Assembly: GCA_049578545.1 (NCBI GenBank) | Contig: JBAUMF010000117.1 | Coordinates: 1-64,000 of the forward strand | Origin: DASQBT01 sp049578545 | GTDB lineage: Bacteria > Pseudomonadota > Gammaproteobacteria > Burkholderiales > Thiobacillaceae | Reading direction: 5' to 3' | DNA length: 64,000 nucleotides | In this document: one piece after another, positions 51,158 to 59,353 of the stretch | Layout of the letters: the number at the start of each line of letters is the position of its first letter | Position numbering within the stretch: position 1 is the first letter of the stretch | Made by a program: the position numbers and the translations under genes | The notes under the pieces: generated by a model | Told to the model about the DNA's origin: nothing | The model's input: the letters and a program-made list of their open reading frames with translations, nothing else | The model's database searches: none

Positions 51158-52480
51158 GTGCTGATGCAGTTTGAGAAGAATATGGAGCCCATGGCAAATG
51201 CATTGAGTGACGCAATGTCGCATTTCGGGGCAGAGTTGGATTGCCCATTGCATTTTGCATTTCTACAAGGCATGCCCTCGCCATTCTTCAGCCGGATTGC
51301 TCAGCAGCTTTCTGCAAAGGGGGCCAGGGTGACCGGGATCAACCTCTGTTTCGGCGACTGGCTGTTCTGGAGCGGGCCGGGTCGGTTCAATTACCGGGGA
51401 ACGATTGCAGCCTGGCCAAAGTTCTTTGCTGACTTCATTGACCGGAACAAGGTTACCGACATTGTTCTCCTGGGAGAACAGCGCTCCTATCACAAGCTGG
51501 CTGTTGAAGTAGCGAAGGCAAAGAACATCAGAATCACCGTGACGGATTTTGGATATCTGCGCCCTGACTGGATTACTCTGGAAAAAGAAGGGATGAGCGG
51601 AAATTCTCAATTTCCCAAGACGCTCGACGAACTGCTGCCAATCTCAGCGCAAGTCCCGAAAGCGGATCTGTCCACTCAATATGCGGACAGCAGCTGGAAG
51701 ATGGCGATCGGCGACCTGTTATACAGTTTCGGCAATGTTTTCTTCTTTTGGCTTTTCCCGCATTATCGGCGCTCGGATAAGCGGGCACATCCCCTGGTTT
51801 ATTTCCCGGCCATCGGAAAGCGTCTTGCTTTCGCAAAGTTGCAGCATCGCCGTGCACAACAACAAGTGGCAAGATTCTTCACAGAGAAGATTCGCTATTT
51901 CCTGTTTCCGCTCCAGTTGGAACATGATTTCCAGATCGTGGCCTACTCGCCCTTCGATGGCCTGGAGGAACCGATTCGGCTGGTAATAAAGTCATTTGCC
52001 GAGCATGCCGATGCGAATACCCGATTGGTGCTGAAAGCACATCCTTGGGATCCTGGCCTTAGAGATTTTGAAAAACTGGTTGCCAGGCTGTCGGTGGAGT
52101 TCGGCATCAGAGATCGTGTCGCCTACCTTGATGGCGGGAATCTTGATGAGTTGATAAGCGCATCTGCCGGAATGGTGACGGTGAACAGCACGTCCGGTTT
52201 GAGGGCTTTGCAGTTGGGCTGCCCGGTCAAGACACTGGGTCAGGCCATATACGATATGGCTGGATTGACCTATCAGGGGGATCTGGATCATTTCTGGACC
52301 GAGGCCGCTCAACCCGACCCGGTTAATGTGGAGGCCTTCATCAATGTGATGGCCGCAACCATTCAGATCAGGGGGGTGTTCTTCAATGAACCCGGGCTGA
52401 GTGCGGCGGTTCGCTCAGCGACCGAGCGTCTAGTGGCTGGAACGGTCGGGACTGCCGCGGGCCTTATGCGACCAGGCTAG
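51158..52480 (+). CDS. kpsS: KpsS-like Kdo transferase
   Basis: KpsS places the first Kdo on the lipid acceptor (lyso-phosphatidylglycerol in E. coli group 2 capsules). The GTG at 51158 gives 440 residues; an ATG at 51164 is equally close. Family features: HFAFLQGMPSPFFSRIAQQL, GARVTGINLCFGDWLFWSG, DIVLLGEQRSYHKLAVEVA, TDFGYLRPDWITLE, LVLKAHPWDPGL, and SASAGMVTVNSTSGLRAL. It follows the SDR by 27 bases. Having both KpsS and KpsC implies a Kdo linker between lipid and polymer. Confidence 0.87.
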   Translation: MLMQFEKNMEPMANALSDAMSHFGAELDCPLHFAFLQGMPSPFFSRIAQQLSAKGARVTGINLCFGDWLFWSGPGRFNYRGTIAAWPKFFADFIDRNKVTDIVLLGEQRSYHKLAVEVAKAKNIRITVTDFGYLRPDWITLEKEGMSGNSQFPKTLDELLPISAQVPKADLSTQYADSSWKMAIGDLLYSFGNVFFFWLFPHYRRSDKRAHPLVYFPAIGKRLAFAKLQHRRAQQQVARFFTEKIRYFLFPLQLEHDFQIVAYSPFDGLEEPIRLVIKSFAEHADANTRLVLKAHPWDPGLRDFEKLVARLSVEFGIRDRVAYLDGGNLDELISASAGMVTVNSTSGLRALQLGCPVKTLGQAIYDMAGLTYQGDLDHFWTEAAQPDPVNVEAFINVMAATIQIRGVFFNEPGLSAAVRSATERLVAGTVGTAAGLMRPG

Positions 52481-52888
52481 TTGGCAGGGGCAACGAAACT
52501 GCTGCCTGTCATATGCGGTGGTCTGCTTGTGATGTTTCAATGGGGCATTCATTCGGACGGTTCGGGGAAACTGGAATTCTCGAAGCTTCAGTTGTCAAAG
52601 GAGCGCGGCCGGTGAGATTTGCTTCAACAGTTTGCCGCAGGAAACAATCGCGGCATGCTTAAGCTCAATTCTGAAAGTAGCGGCCACAGCCGGCTTTTTA
52701 CCCAACGAGATTGTATCTGGGTAAAATGTTCAGTAAATTGCTGGTTAACTTTTTGCTGTTAACCGACGTAGAAGAGCGGCGTATGAAAGTCTTCCAGCCC
52801 GTTGTCCGTCACAAGCAATGTCACGTAATCGGGAGCCTGCCCATATTGAAACTGGGATCACAGGCAAGCCCTGTGATAGGGAGAAGAG
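52481..52888. other. Gene-free stretch between kpsS and the TonB receptor gene
   Basis: About 400 bases without a convincing gene. It holds a perfect 7-base inverted repeat, described separately. No cobalamin-riboswitch signature or Fur-like box was recognised. The last bases include AGGGAGAAGAG, the ribosome-binding site of the receptor gene. No clear terminator for kpsS was seen. Confidence 0.5.
52743..52764. repeat. Inverted repeat upstream of the TonB receptor gene
   Basis: GGTTAAC at 52743-52749 and GTTAACC at 52758-52764 are perfect inverted copies around an eight-base T-rich loop. It lies about 125 bases before the receptor start, so it may be an operator or a small hairpin. Confidence 0.45.
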
Positions 52889-54880
52889 TTGAAAGTTTGC
52901 GGACGACGGGATTCGTGCGGGTTTCGTTCCTGTCAGGCTTTGAGTGCAGCGGGTTTGACCGTTCTCGCTCTTTCTGCGCAGGCAGCCCCTGACCGTCTTA
53001 CCGAAACGGATTTTCTTGGCGACGTTCCTGTCGTTTTGACCGCATCCCGACTGTCTCAGCCGCTGGGGCAAACGCCAGCCGCTGTCACCATTATCGATCG
53101 GGACATGATCCGGGCATCGGGCTTTCGTGATATCCCAGACCTGCTCCGCCTGGTGCCGGGTTTTACCGTGGCGTATACCGCCAACAATACGTGGGGCGTC
53201 AGCTATCACGGCATGGGCGATGCGTTTTCCCGCCGCCTGCAGGTGCTGATTGACGGCCGCTCTGTCTATACCCCGGGCTTTGGTGAGGTACCCTGGTCAT
53301 CCCTTCCGCTGTCAATTGACGACATCGAACGTATGGAGGTCGTGCGCGGCCCCGATTCGGCAACCTATGGCTCGAATGCGTTTTTTGCTGTGATCAATAT
53401 CATCACCAAGGCCCCGGCCCAGGTGCCCGGCGCGTTTGTATCCGCCCAATACGGCGAACAGGGCATGGCCGGTGCCACGCTCCGCTACGGTGGAGGGCAA
53501 GGTGACCTGCGCTACCGGTTGACCCTGTCCGACCAGAAGCGTGACCGGTTTGCCTCGCAGACTAATCAAACCGATACCCGGATTCTGGATTATCGTGCGG
53601 ACTATCAGTTATCCAGTACGGACGAAATCAATGCCGAACTGGCACTGAGCCGCGCCAACTGGCGTTTGGGTGTATCGGGGGACATAACCAATCCGGTACG
53701 GGATCCTGACGTTGGGGCAGATCATATCCAGCTGCGTTTTCATCGAATCATCGATGAAAACACCGACTGGTCGCTGCAGTTCTACCACACCCGCGACACG
53801 GAAGATGACCCCTTCACTGTAGCCCTTCCTTTGCCTATCGGTAATTTCCCGGTGAATGACGGCTACACCCAATGGCGTGATGATGTGGAATTTCAGATGA
53901 CTTCGCGGGTCTCGCGCACTGTTCGCCTGGTGTGGGGTGCGGAGGCGCGGCACGAAGGCGCCTCCTCCCCCCTTTATTTTTATAATCTGCCTGCCCAAAC
54001 GGGCTCACTTTATCGTGTGTTTGGCAATGCCGAATGGCGTCTGCAGGACCGGCTGACACTCAATGGGGCGCTGATGGTAGAACATCACTATCTGACTGGA
54101 GTGGATTATTCGCCTCGCCTGGCCGTGAATTATCAGCTGAGTCCTGACCATGCCCTGCGGGCTTCGATCTCGCAGGCGTATCGTTCGCCGTCATTTTTTG
54201 AGGAAAACGGCGTTGCGCCGCCTGCTGATCCAACGGGGTACGTGCCATCAACCGGACTAAAGCCGGAAAAGATTCTTTCCAGGGAAATCGGCTATTACGG
54301 CCATATCCCCAGCTACAAGTTGCAGATCGATACACGGCTATTCAACGACCACGTTTCCGATCTTATCGGCACCCAGAACGTCTGCGCCCTTGACCCCACG
54401 TTCTATAACTGTGCGCTTGTTACCCAACTGTTTGGCATCGCCTCGCCGAAGGTTTTTCAGCCGATCAACCAGAACTGGGCCAATATCCGCGGCGCAGATA
54501 TCCAGATTCGCTGGAAGCCGCTGGATGCCGCTGAGTTTATATTGAACTACGCACGGGTAACCATAGACTCGAATGACACGGATATTGCCGCCTCCACACC
54601 TGAAAACAATTTTTCGGGGCTGGCGATATTCAAGCTGCCGGACAACTGGGAGGCCAGTGCAGGTGTTTATCGGCAAGGCTACATGATATGGCTGCAAGAC
54701 GGGGATAAGACTCAAGGCTACACGCGCGTTGATGCGCGTCTGGCCAAGCGGCTTAAACTCGGCGGGCACAAGGTTGAACTGGCCCTGGTAGGACAAAACC
54801 TTGGCAAGGACTACACGGAGTTTCGCAAAGAGAATATTTTCTCCAGAAGGGTCTACGCAAGCCTTTCCCTGGACTGGTGA
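52889..54880 (+). CDS. TonB-dependent outer-membrane receptor
   Basis: The TTG at 52889, behind AGGGAGAAG, opens a 663-residue protein with a signal peptide (GLTVLALSAQAA). The plug domain shows VPVVLTASRLSQPLGQTPAAV, DIPDLLRLVPGF, VLIDGRSVYTPGFGEVPW and IERMEVVRGPDSATYGSNAF. A 22-strand barrel region follows with ASISQAYRSPSFFEENG and LKPEKILSREIG, ending YASLSLDW with the usual terminal aromatic residue. The closest type is a BtuB/CirA-like siderophore or cobalamin receptor; the ligand is unknown. No TonB box could be fixed with certainty. It is probably not part of the capsule operon. Confidence 0.88.
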   Translation: MKVCGRRDSCGFRSCQALSAAGLTVLALSAQAAPDRLTETDFLGDVPVVLTASRLSQPLGQTPAAVTIIDRDMIRASGFRDIPDLLRLVPGFTVAYTANNTWGVSYHGMGDAFSRRLQVLIDGRSVYTPGFGEVPWSSLPLSIDDIERMEVVRGPDSATYGSNAFFAVINIITKAPAQVPGAFVSAQYGEQGMAGATLRYGGGQGDLRYRLTLSDQKRDRFASQTNQTDTRILDYRADYQLSSTDEINAELALSRANWRLGVSGDITNPVRDPDVGADHIQLRFHRIIDENTDWSLQFYHTRDTEDDPFTVALPLPIGNFPVNDGYTQWRDDVEFQMTSRVSRTVRLVWGAEARHEGASSPLYFYNLPAQTGSLYRVFGNAEWRLQDRLTLNGALMVEHHYLTGVDYSPRLAVNYQLSPDHALRASISQAYRSPSFFEENGVAPPADPTGYVPSTGLKPEKILSREIGYYGHIPSYKLQIDTRLFNDHVSDLIGTQNVCALDPTFYNCALVTQLFGIASPKVFQPINQNWANIRGADIQIRWKPLDAAEFILNYARVTIDSNDTDIAASTPENNFSGLAIFKLPDNWEASAGVYRQGYMIWLQDGDKTQGYTRVDARLAKRLKLGGHKVELALVGQNLGKDYTEFRKENIFSRRVYASLSLDW

Positions 54881-54991
54881 GGGCGGGTTGCAGGCGGAAT
54901 CCCTTGGGCCACTGGGAGAAAGAATCGAAAGTTCCCCAGGTTTATAAGGGTTTGATAAAATAAGACTTTGTTTTCATTTCGTGGATAAATC

Positions 54992-55249
54992 ATGCCCATT
55001 TACGCGTATCAGTGTAGTGCCTGCGGCCATCAGGAAGACATCATGCAAAAGATGTCTGATGTGCCGCTGAGCAAATGCCCCAAATGCGGGGCTGAATCCT
55101 TTACCAAGCAGCTGACCGCAGCCGGCTTCGCCCTCAAGGGCAAAGGCTGGTATGCCACCGATTTCAAAGGCGGAAACAAGCCTAGCGAAACGAAAGAGGA
55201 GGCGCCGGGGCACAGCTGCGGCACCGGAGGCTGCTCCTCCTGCTCCTGA
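54992..55249 (+). CDS. FmdB-family zinc-ribbon protein
   Basis: A small 85-residue protein: MPIYAYQCSACGHQEDIMQK, then CPKCGAESFTKQLTAAGFALKGKGWY, giving a CxxC...CxxC zinc ribbon. It ends with a Cys/Ser/Gly-rich tail (SCGTGGCSSCS). The family (PF09723) is a putative regulator of unknown mechanism. It is typically followed by DUF502 and aspS in betaproteobacteria, as here, although a repeat-bounded element intervenes. Confidence 0.9.
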   Translation: MPIYAYQCSACGHQEDIMQKMSDVPLSKCPKCGAESFTKQLTAAGFALKGKGWYATDFKGGNKPSETKEEAPGHSCGTGGCSSCS

Positions 55250-55278
55250 TGAATTGATGACGAACGCATGAGCTGACA

Positions 55279-55305
55279 GGGCGGCCTTGGCCGCCCGCCT
55301 TTTTA
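55279..55305 (+). terminator. Intrinsic terminator after the fmdB-type gene
   Basis: GGGCGGCC and GGCCGCCC form a G/C-rich stem with a minimal loop, followed by GCCTTTTTA. It lies about 30 bases after the zinc-ribbon gene and immediately before the left inverted repeat of the element. Confidence 0.75.
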
Positions 55306-55733
55306 GAGCCCATTTCAGCAGAAATTGAATGATGCGTTGCAGCCAAAATCGGGACGATCGCGTGGCGACCGCGGAAGGTGAAGCAGGTGCCCCGTTTGTG
55401 GGGATGCGCCCCTGGAACGGGATGCGTGGCGCAGCCAACTGTCGCCCGACATCGACTTCGCTCGCCCATCCTCTCCGGGGGCCCTCGGCCCGGGCTCTGT
55501 CGCGCCACCGCGACGCCAGTCGTATTCGACATACGAAGCCGAGGAGCATGAAAACGAGCCTGCGCAGGCAGCGGCTTCCGGCGAGATTCGGCGCAAGCCG
55601 AAGGGACGGAGCATGGCGGGCGGCTGACTTTGTTGCACCGCTTGTAAAGGGAATGCCATTCACGGCGCCGCGTGCCGCGTCATCGATGCCGCCATGCCGC
55701 CGTCGCACATCTAATTTCTGCTGAAACAGGCTC
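55306..55733. mobile_element. MITE-like element bounded by 21-bp inverted repeats
   Basis: The 21 bases at 55306-55326 and the reverse complement of 55713-55733 agree at 19 positions, including a perfect 14-mer, TTTCAGCAGAAATT. The 386 bases between are G/C-rich and full of small hairpins: CCCC/GGGG near 55390, TCGTAT/ATACGA at 55520-55536, and TTCGGC-GCAA-GCCGAA at 55587-55602. No transposase or other protein homology was seen; ORFs on both strands look like composition artefacts. A target-site duplication was not found. It separates fmdB from DUF502, which are usually adjacent. It could instead be a structured RNA region. Confidence 0.55.
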
Positions 55734-55737
55734 GATT

Positions 55738-56355
55738 GTGAAACGCTATTTTGTTACTGGCTTGCTGATCTGGGTGCCCCTTGGAATTACCCTGTGGGTG
55801 CTGAACCTGCTTATCAGCACGATGGATCAGAGCCTGTTGCTGCTGCCGCATTCTTGGCGGCCGGAAGCTTGGCTCGGGTTCAGTATTCCTGGCCTTGGCG
55901 TCATTCTGACTCTGCTGGTGATTTTCCTGTCAGGACTTGCGACCGCAAATATTTTCGGCAAGCGACTGGTTGATTATTGGGAATCCCTGCTGCTCAGGAT
56001 TCCGGTGGTCAAGTCCATCTACAATAGCGTCAAGCAGGTGTCCGATACGCTGTTCTCCAGCGAAGGCCAGGCATTCAAAAAGGTCCTGCTGGTGCGTTAT
56101 CCCCATCCTCAGGCGTGGTCTATTGGCTTCCAGACCAATGTCCCGGTTTCTGTTTCCGGCCGGTTGGAAGAAGAACATGTCGGCATCTTCATCCCGACCA
56201 CACCCAGTCCAGTGAACGGGTTTTATTTTTTCGTAAAGAAGAGTGAGACCATTGAATTGAACATGACGGTGGAACAGGCCCTGAAGGCAATCGTGTCCAT
56301 GGGCGTGGCGACAGCGAGCAACAAGGATAATTCGCGCCCCAAGAGCATACAATAA
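55738..56355 (+). CDS. DUF502 inner-membrane protein
   Basis: The GTG at 55738 starts the conserved N terminus KRYFVTGLLIWVPLGITLWV, giving 205 residues with two membrane helices (the second around LGVILTLLVIFLSGLATANI). Family features are LLLRIPVVKSIYNSVKQVSDTL, VLLVRYPHPQAWSIGFQT, and VFIPTTPSP-like FIPTTPSPVNGFYF. The start lies only four bases after the right repeat of the element, so its expression may depend on it. The function is unknown. aspS follows by 18 bases. Confidence 0.9.
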   Translation: MKRYFVTGLLIWVPLGITLWVLNLLISTMDQSLLLLPHSWRPEAWLGFSIPGLGVILTLLVIFLSGLATANIFGKRLVDYWESLLLRIPVVKSIYNSVKQVSDTLFSSEGQAFKKVLLVRYPHPQAWSIGFQTNVPVSVSGRLEEEHVGIFIPTTPSPVNGFYFFVKKSETIELNMTVEQALKAIVSMGVATASNKDNSRPKSIQ

Positions 56356-56373
56356 TTCGAGACAACACATATC

Positions 56374-58158
56374 ATGATGCGGACTCATACTTGCGGCGAA
56401 GTGGATGCCGCGCACATTGGCCAGACCGTTGCATTCTGCGGCTGGGCTCATCGCCGGCGTGATCACGGCGGCGTGATCTTCATTGACCTGCGTGATCGTT
56501 ATGGCCTGGTGCAGATTGTCTGCGATCCGGACATGGGGCCGGATTTCAAGCGTGCAGAGGAAGTTCGCCACGAGTTTGTGCTGCGTATCACCGGCAATGT
56601 GCGTGCGCGTCCGGAAGGAACTGTCAATCCCAACCTGCCCACCGGTGAAATCGAAGTGCTGGCGAAGCAGGTCGAAATCCTCAATGCGGCCGCCACGCCG
56701 CCCTTCCTTATTGATGACGACACCATCAATGAAAACATACGGCTGACCTACCGTTACCTTGACCTGCGCCGCGAGCCCATGCAGAAGAACATGGCGCTGC
56801 GCTATCGCATGGCCAAGAGCATGCGCGATTATCTCGACAGCCAGAACTTCATGGAGGTGGAAACCCCCATGCTGACGCGTTCCACCCCTGAAGGCGCACG
56901 CGATTACCTGGTGCCATCGAGAGTGCATGACGGCATGTTCTATGCCCTGCCGCAGTCGCCCCAGTTGTTCAAGCAGCTGCTGATGGTGGCCGGTTACGAC
57001 CGCTATTTCCAGATTACCAAATGTTTTCGCGATGAAGACCTGCGTGCGGATCGCCAGCCCGAATTCACCCAGGTCGACCTTGAAATGTCCTTCGTCAATG
57101 AAGAGGACGTCATGGCTCTGGTCGAGGGCATGATTCGCGACACCTTCAAAAAAGTGGCCGATGTCGAGCTCGCCAACCCGTTTCCGCGCATGAGCTGGCA
57201 AGAAGCCATGAACAGGTATGGTTCCGACAAGCCCGATATGCGGGTCAAGCTGGAGCTGACCGAATTGACCGATGTGATGAAGGATGTCGACTTCAAGGTC
57301 TTTTCCGGTCCTGCCAACAGCGCCAACGGCCGGGTGGCTGCGCTGAAGGTTCCCGGCGGCGGCGAGTTGTCGCGCGGCGAAATCGATGGCTACACCGAGT
57401 TCGTCAAAATCTATGGCGCCAGGGGTCTGGCCTGGATCAAGGTCAACGAAAAGGCCAAAGGCCGCGAGGGTCTTCAGTCGCCCATCGTCAAGAATATCCA
57501 CGATGCCGCGATCGCAGCCATTCTTGAGCGAACCGGTGCGCAGGATGGCGACCTGATTTTCTTTGGTGCAGACAGCGCCAAGGTGGTGAACGATGCCCTT
57601 GGCGCACTGCGCGCCAAGGTCGGCCACGAAAAGAATTACTTGACCGGCGAAGCATGGACGCCGCTGTGGGTGGTGGATTTCCCCATGTTCGAATTCGATG
57701 AGGAAGACAAACGCTGGGTCGCGCTGCATCATCCTTTTACTGCGGCCAAGCCGGGCCACGAAGACATGCTGGAATCCAACCCGGGCGCCTGCCTGTCGCG
57801 TGCCTATGACATGGTACTGAATGGCTGGGAAGTGGGCGGGGGTTCGATTCGTATCCATCGCGAGGAGCTGCAGGAAAAAGTGTTTGCCGCACTGAACATC
57901 GGCCCGGAAGAACGGCGCGCGAAGTTTGGCTTCCTGCTCGATGCGCTGCAATTCGGCGCACCGCCGCACGGTGGGCTGGCGTTCGGCCTCGACCGTCTGG
58001 TAACCCTGGTGGCCGGTGCAGAATCCATACGCGACGTGATTGCGTTCCCCAAGACGCAGCGGGCCAATGACCTGATGACTGATGCGCCCAATCAGGTTGA
58101 TGAGAAACAGCTGCGCGAACTGCATATCCGTTTGCGCAATCCTGCTCCTGCTGGCTGA
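56374..58158 (+). CDS. aspS: Aspartyl-tRNA synthetase
   Basis: A class II aminoacyl-tRNA synthetase of 594 residues. The N-terminal OB anticodon domain has VAFCGWAHRRRDHGGVIFIDLRDR. Motif 2 is visible as QITKCFRDEDLRADRQPEFTQVD, and motif 3 as HGGLAFGLDRLVTLVAG. A bacterial GAD insert lies in between. Tandem ATGs at the start are both usable. Whether it is discriminating or also charges tRNA-Asn cannot be settled without the gat genes. Confidence 0.97.
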   Translation: MMRTHTCGEVDAAHIGQTVAFCGWAHRRRDHGGVIFIDLRDRYGLVQIVCDPDMGPDFKRAEEVRHEFVLRITGNVRARPEGTVNPNLPTGEIEVLAKQVEILNAAATPPFLIDDDTINENIRLTYRYLDLRREPMQKNMALRYRMAKSMRDYLDSQNFMEVETPMLTRSTPEGARDYLVPSRVHDGMFYALPQSPQLFKQLLMVAGYDRYFQITKCFRDEDLRADRQPEFTQVDLEMSFVNEEDVMALVEGMIRDTFKKVADVELANPFPRMSWQEAMNRYGSDKPDMRVKLELTELTDVMKDVDFKVFSGPANSANGRVAALKVPGGGELSRGEIDGYTEFVKIYGARGLAWIKVNEKAKGREGLQSPIVKNIHDAAIAAILERTGAQDGDLIFFGADSAKVVNDALGALRAKVGHEKNYLTGEAWTPLWVVDFPMFEFDEEDKRWVALHHPFTAAKPGHEDMLESNPGACLSRAYDMVLNGWEVGGGSIRIHREELQEKVFAALNIGPEERRAKFGFLLDALQFGAPPHGGLAFGLDRLVTLVAGAESIRDVIAFPKTQRANDLMTDAPNQVDEKQLRELHIRLRNPAPAG

Positions 58159-58243
58159 TTTTCACCACGAAGGACACTAGGGGCGCGAAGGAAATTGTTC
58201 TATTGTGGCCCTAGTGCCCCTGGTGGTTAACGGTTTGGCCTGA

Positions 58244-58714
58244 ATGAACTTCAAGATTCCCATCTCCGTTCTGGTCGTGATCTATACGCCGGACCGGCAG
58301 GTGTTGCTGCTGGAGCGGGCGGATCATCCGGGCTGGTGGCAGTCGGTGACCGGCTCGCAGCATTCCGGCGAAACCCTGCTGCAGACCGCGGTTCGTGAAG
58401 TCAGGGAGGAAACCGGCCTGAATGCAGAGGCCTACCGGCTGACGGACTGGGGCTATGCCAACGTATATGAAATTTTCGAGTGCTACCGGCACCGCTATGC
58501 GCCAGGAACAACCCATAACACCGAACACGTGTTTGGTCTGGAAGTTCCCGAAGCCCTGCCGGTTCAGCTTGCCCCCCGCGAACACCTGAACTACCAGTGG
58601 TTGCCGGCAGAGCTGGCGGCAGCCAAATGCTTCTCCCCCAGCAATGCCGAAGCGATCCGCAACTTGCCCGGCTCCAATACCGGATTCGTCGCCGACTCAG
58701 TCGATTGCGCGTAA
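58244..58714 (+). CDS. nudB: Dihydroneopterin triphosphate diphosphatase (Nudix)
   Basis: NudB removes pyrophosphate from dihydroneopterin triphosphate in folate synthesis. The 156-residue protein starts NFKIPISVLVVIYTPDRQVLLLERADHPGWWQSVTG and has a full Nudix box (GETLLQTAVREVREETGL). It ends with the family's EHLNYQWLPAELAAAKCFSPSN. Position directly after aspS is a familiar betaproteobacterial arrangement. Confidence 0.92.
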   Translation: MNFKIPISVLVVIYTPDRQVLLLERADHPGWWQSVTGSQHSGETLLQTAVREVREETGLNAEAYRLTDWGYANVYEIFECYRHRYAPGTTHNTEHVFGLEVPEALPVQLAPREHLNYQWLPAELAAAKCFSPSNAEAIRNLPGSNTGFVADSVDCA

Positions 58715-58765
58715 GCTTGTGGCAAAATATCCCTGCTGCATTTCCCACAAACAACGATAGGATCA

Positions 58766-59353
58766 TTGATGAACCGGCGCGATGCTCTCGCCCATTTGAT
58801 TGCGCTGGCGGCCCTGGCCTGGGCCCCTCAGTCAACTCGCGCTGCGTCCGGTCTGCACACGATTGTCGATGTCGATCGCAGCCTGATTCTCGGCACCATA
58901 ACTATCAGGGCCTTCATCGATGTATCCGTGGATCCCCGTGTGGCCTGGTCAGTGCTGACCGACTACAACCGGCTGGCCGAATTTGTGCCCGATATGGATT
59001 ATTCCAGGGTGGTCAGCAAACCGGGTGAGCCGATCCGAATCGTTCAGCGTGGCCAGAAATCCTGGCTGATCCTGGATGCGCCTTTCGAGGAGCACTTGCA
59101 GGTCGACGAGACGCCTCAATCTCGCATTTCATTCAGCCAGCTCTCCGGTACCCTGAAGGACATGCACGGGGAATGGCGTCTGCTCCCCTACCGGGGCGGG
59201 GTGCGTATCACCTACTATGCCAAAATGCAGCCTGGCCTGCTGTCGCCCCGCATGCCGGGTGATTCCCTGCTGATCGAAGCGGACATCGGGCGCATGATGG
59301 AGGCGATTGGGCAGGAGATGGTGCGGCGCCAGAATATACAGGCACGACAGTGA
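58766..59353 (+). CDS. Exported SRPBCC (START-like) protein
   Basis: A 195-residue polyketide-cyclase/COQ10-like protein with a twin-arginine-like signal (MNRRDALAHLIALAALAW, cleavage after TRAA). The SRPBCC fold shows VDVSVDPRVAWSVLTDYNRLAEFVPDM and SRISFSQLSGTLKDMHGEWRLLPY. Such domains bind hydrophobic ligands in a helix-grip cavity. An exported version is unusual and suggests periplasmic lipid or quinone handling. It is followed by a paralogue, with a four-base overlap (GTGA). Confidence 0.75.
   Translation: MMNRRDALAHLIALAALAWAPQSTRAASGLHTIVDVDRSLILGTITIRAFIDVSVDPRVAWSVLTDYNRLAEFVPDMDYSRVVSKPGEPIRIVQRGQKSWLILDAPFEEHLQVDETPQSRISFSQLSGTLKDMHGEWRLLPYRGGVRITYYAKMQPGLLSPRMPGDSLLIEADIGRMMEAIGQEMVRRQNIQARQ

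Noticed and set aside
52481..52888. Cobalamin riboswitch or Fur control of the TonB receptor
   Set aside because: I searched the leader by eye for the B12-box and a Fur-like A/T palindrome and found neither.
52711..52992. Small ORF overlapping the TonB receptor start
   Set aside because: No family resemblance, and the receptor frame has a clear ribosome-binding site, signal peptide and plug domain.
55315..55724. Long ORFs on both strands across the repeat-bounded element (55315-55659 minus, 55329-55724 plus)
   Set aside because: Neither shows a recognisable domain, the two overlap fully on opposite strands, and their Arg/Pro/Ser-rich content is what G/C-rich non-coding DNA gives.
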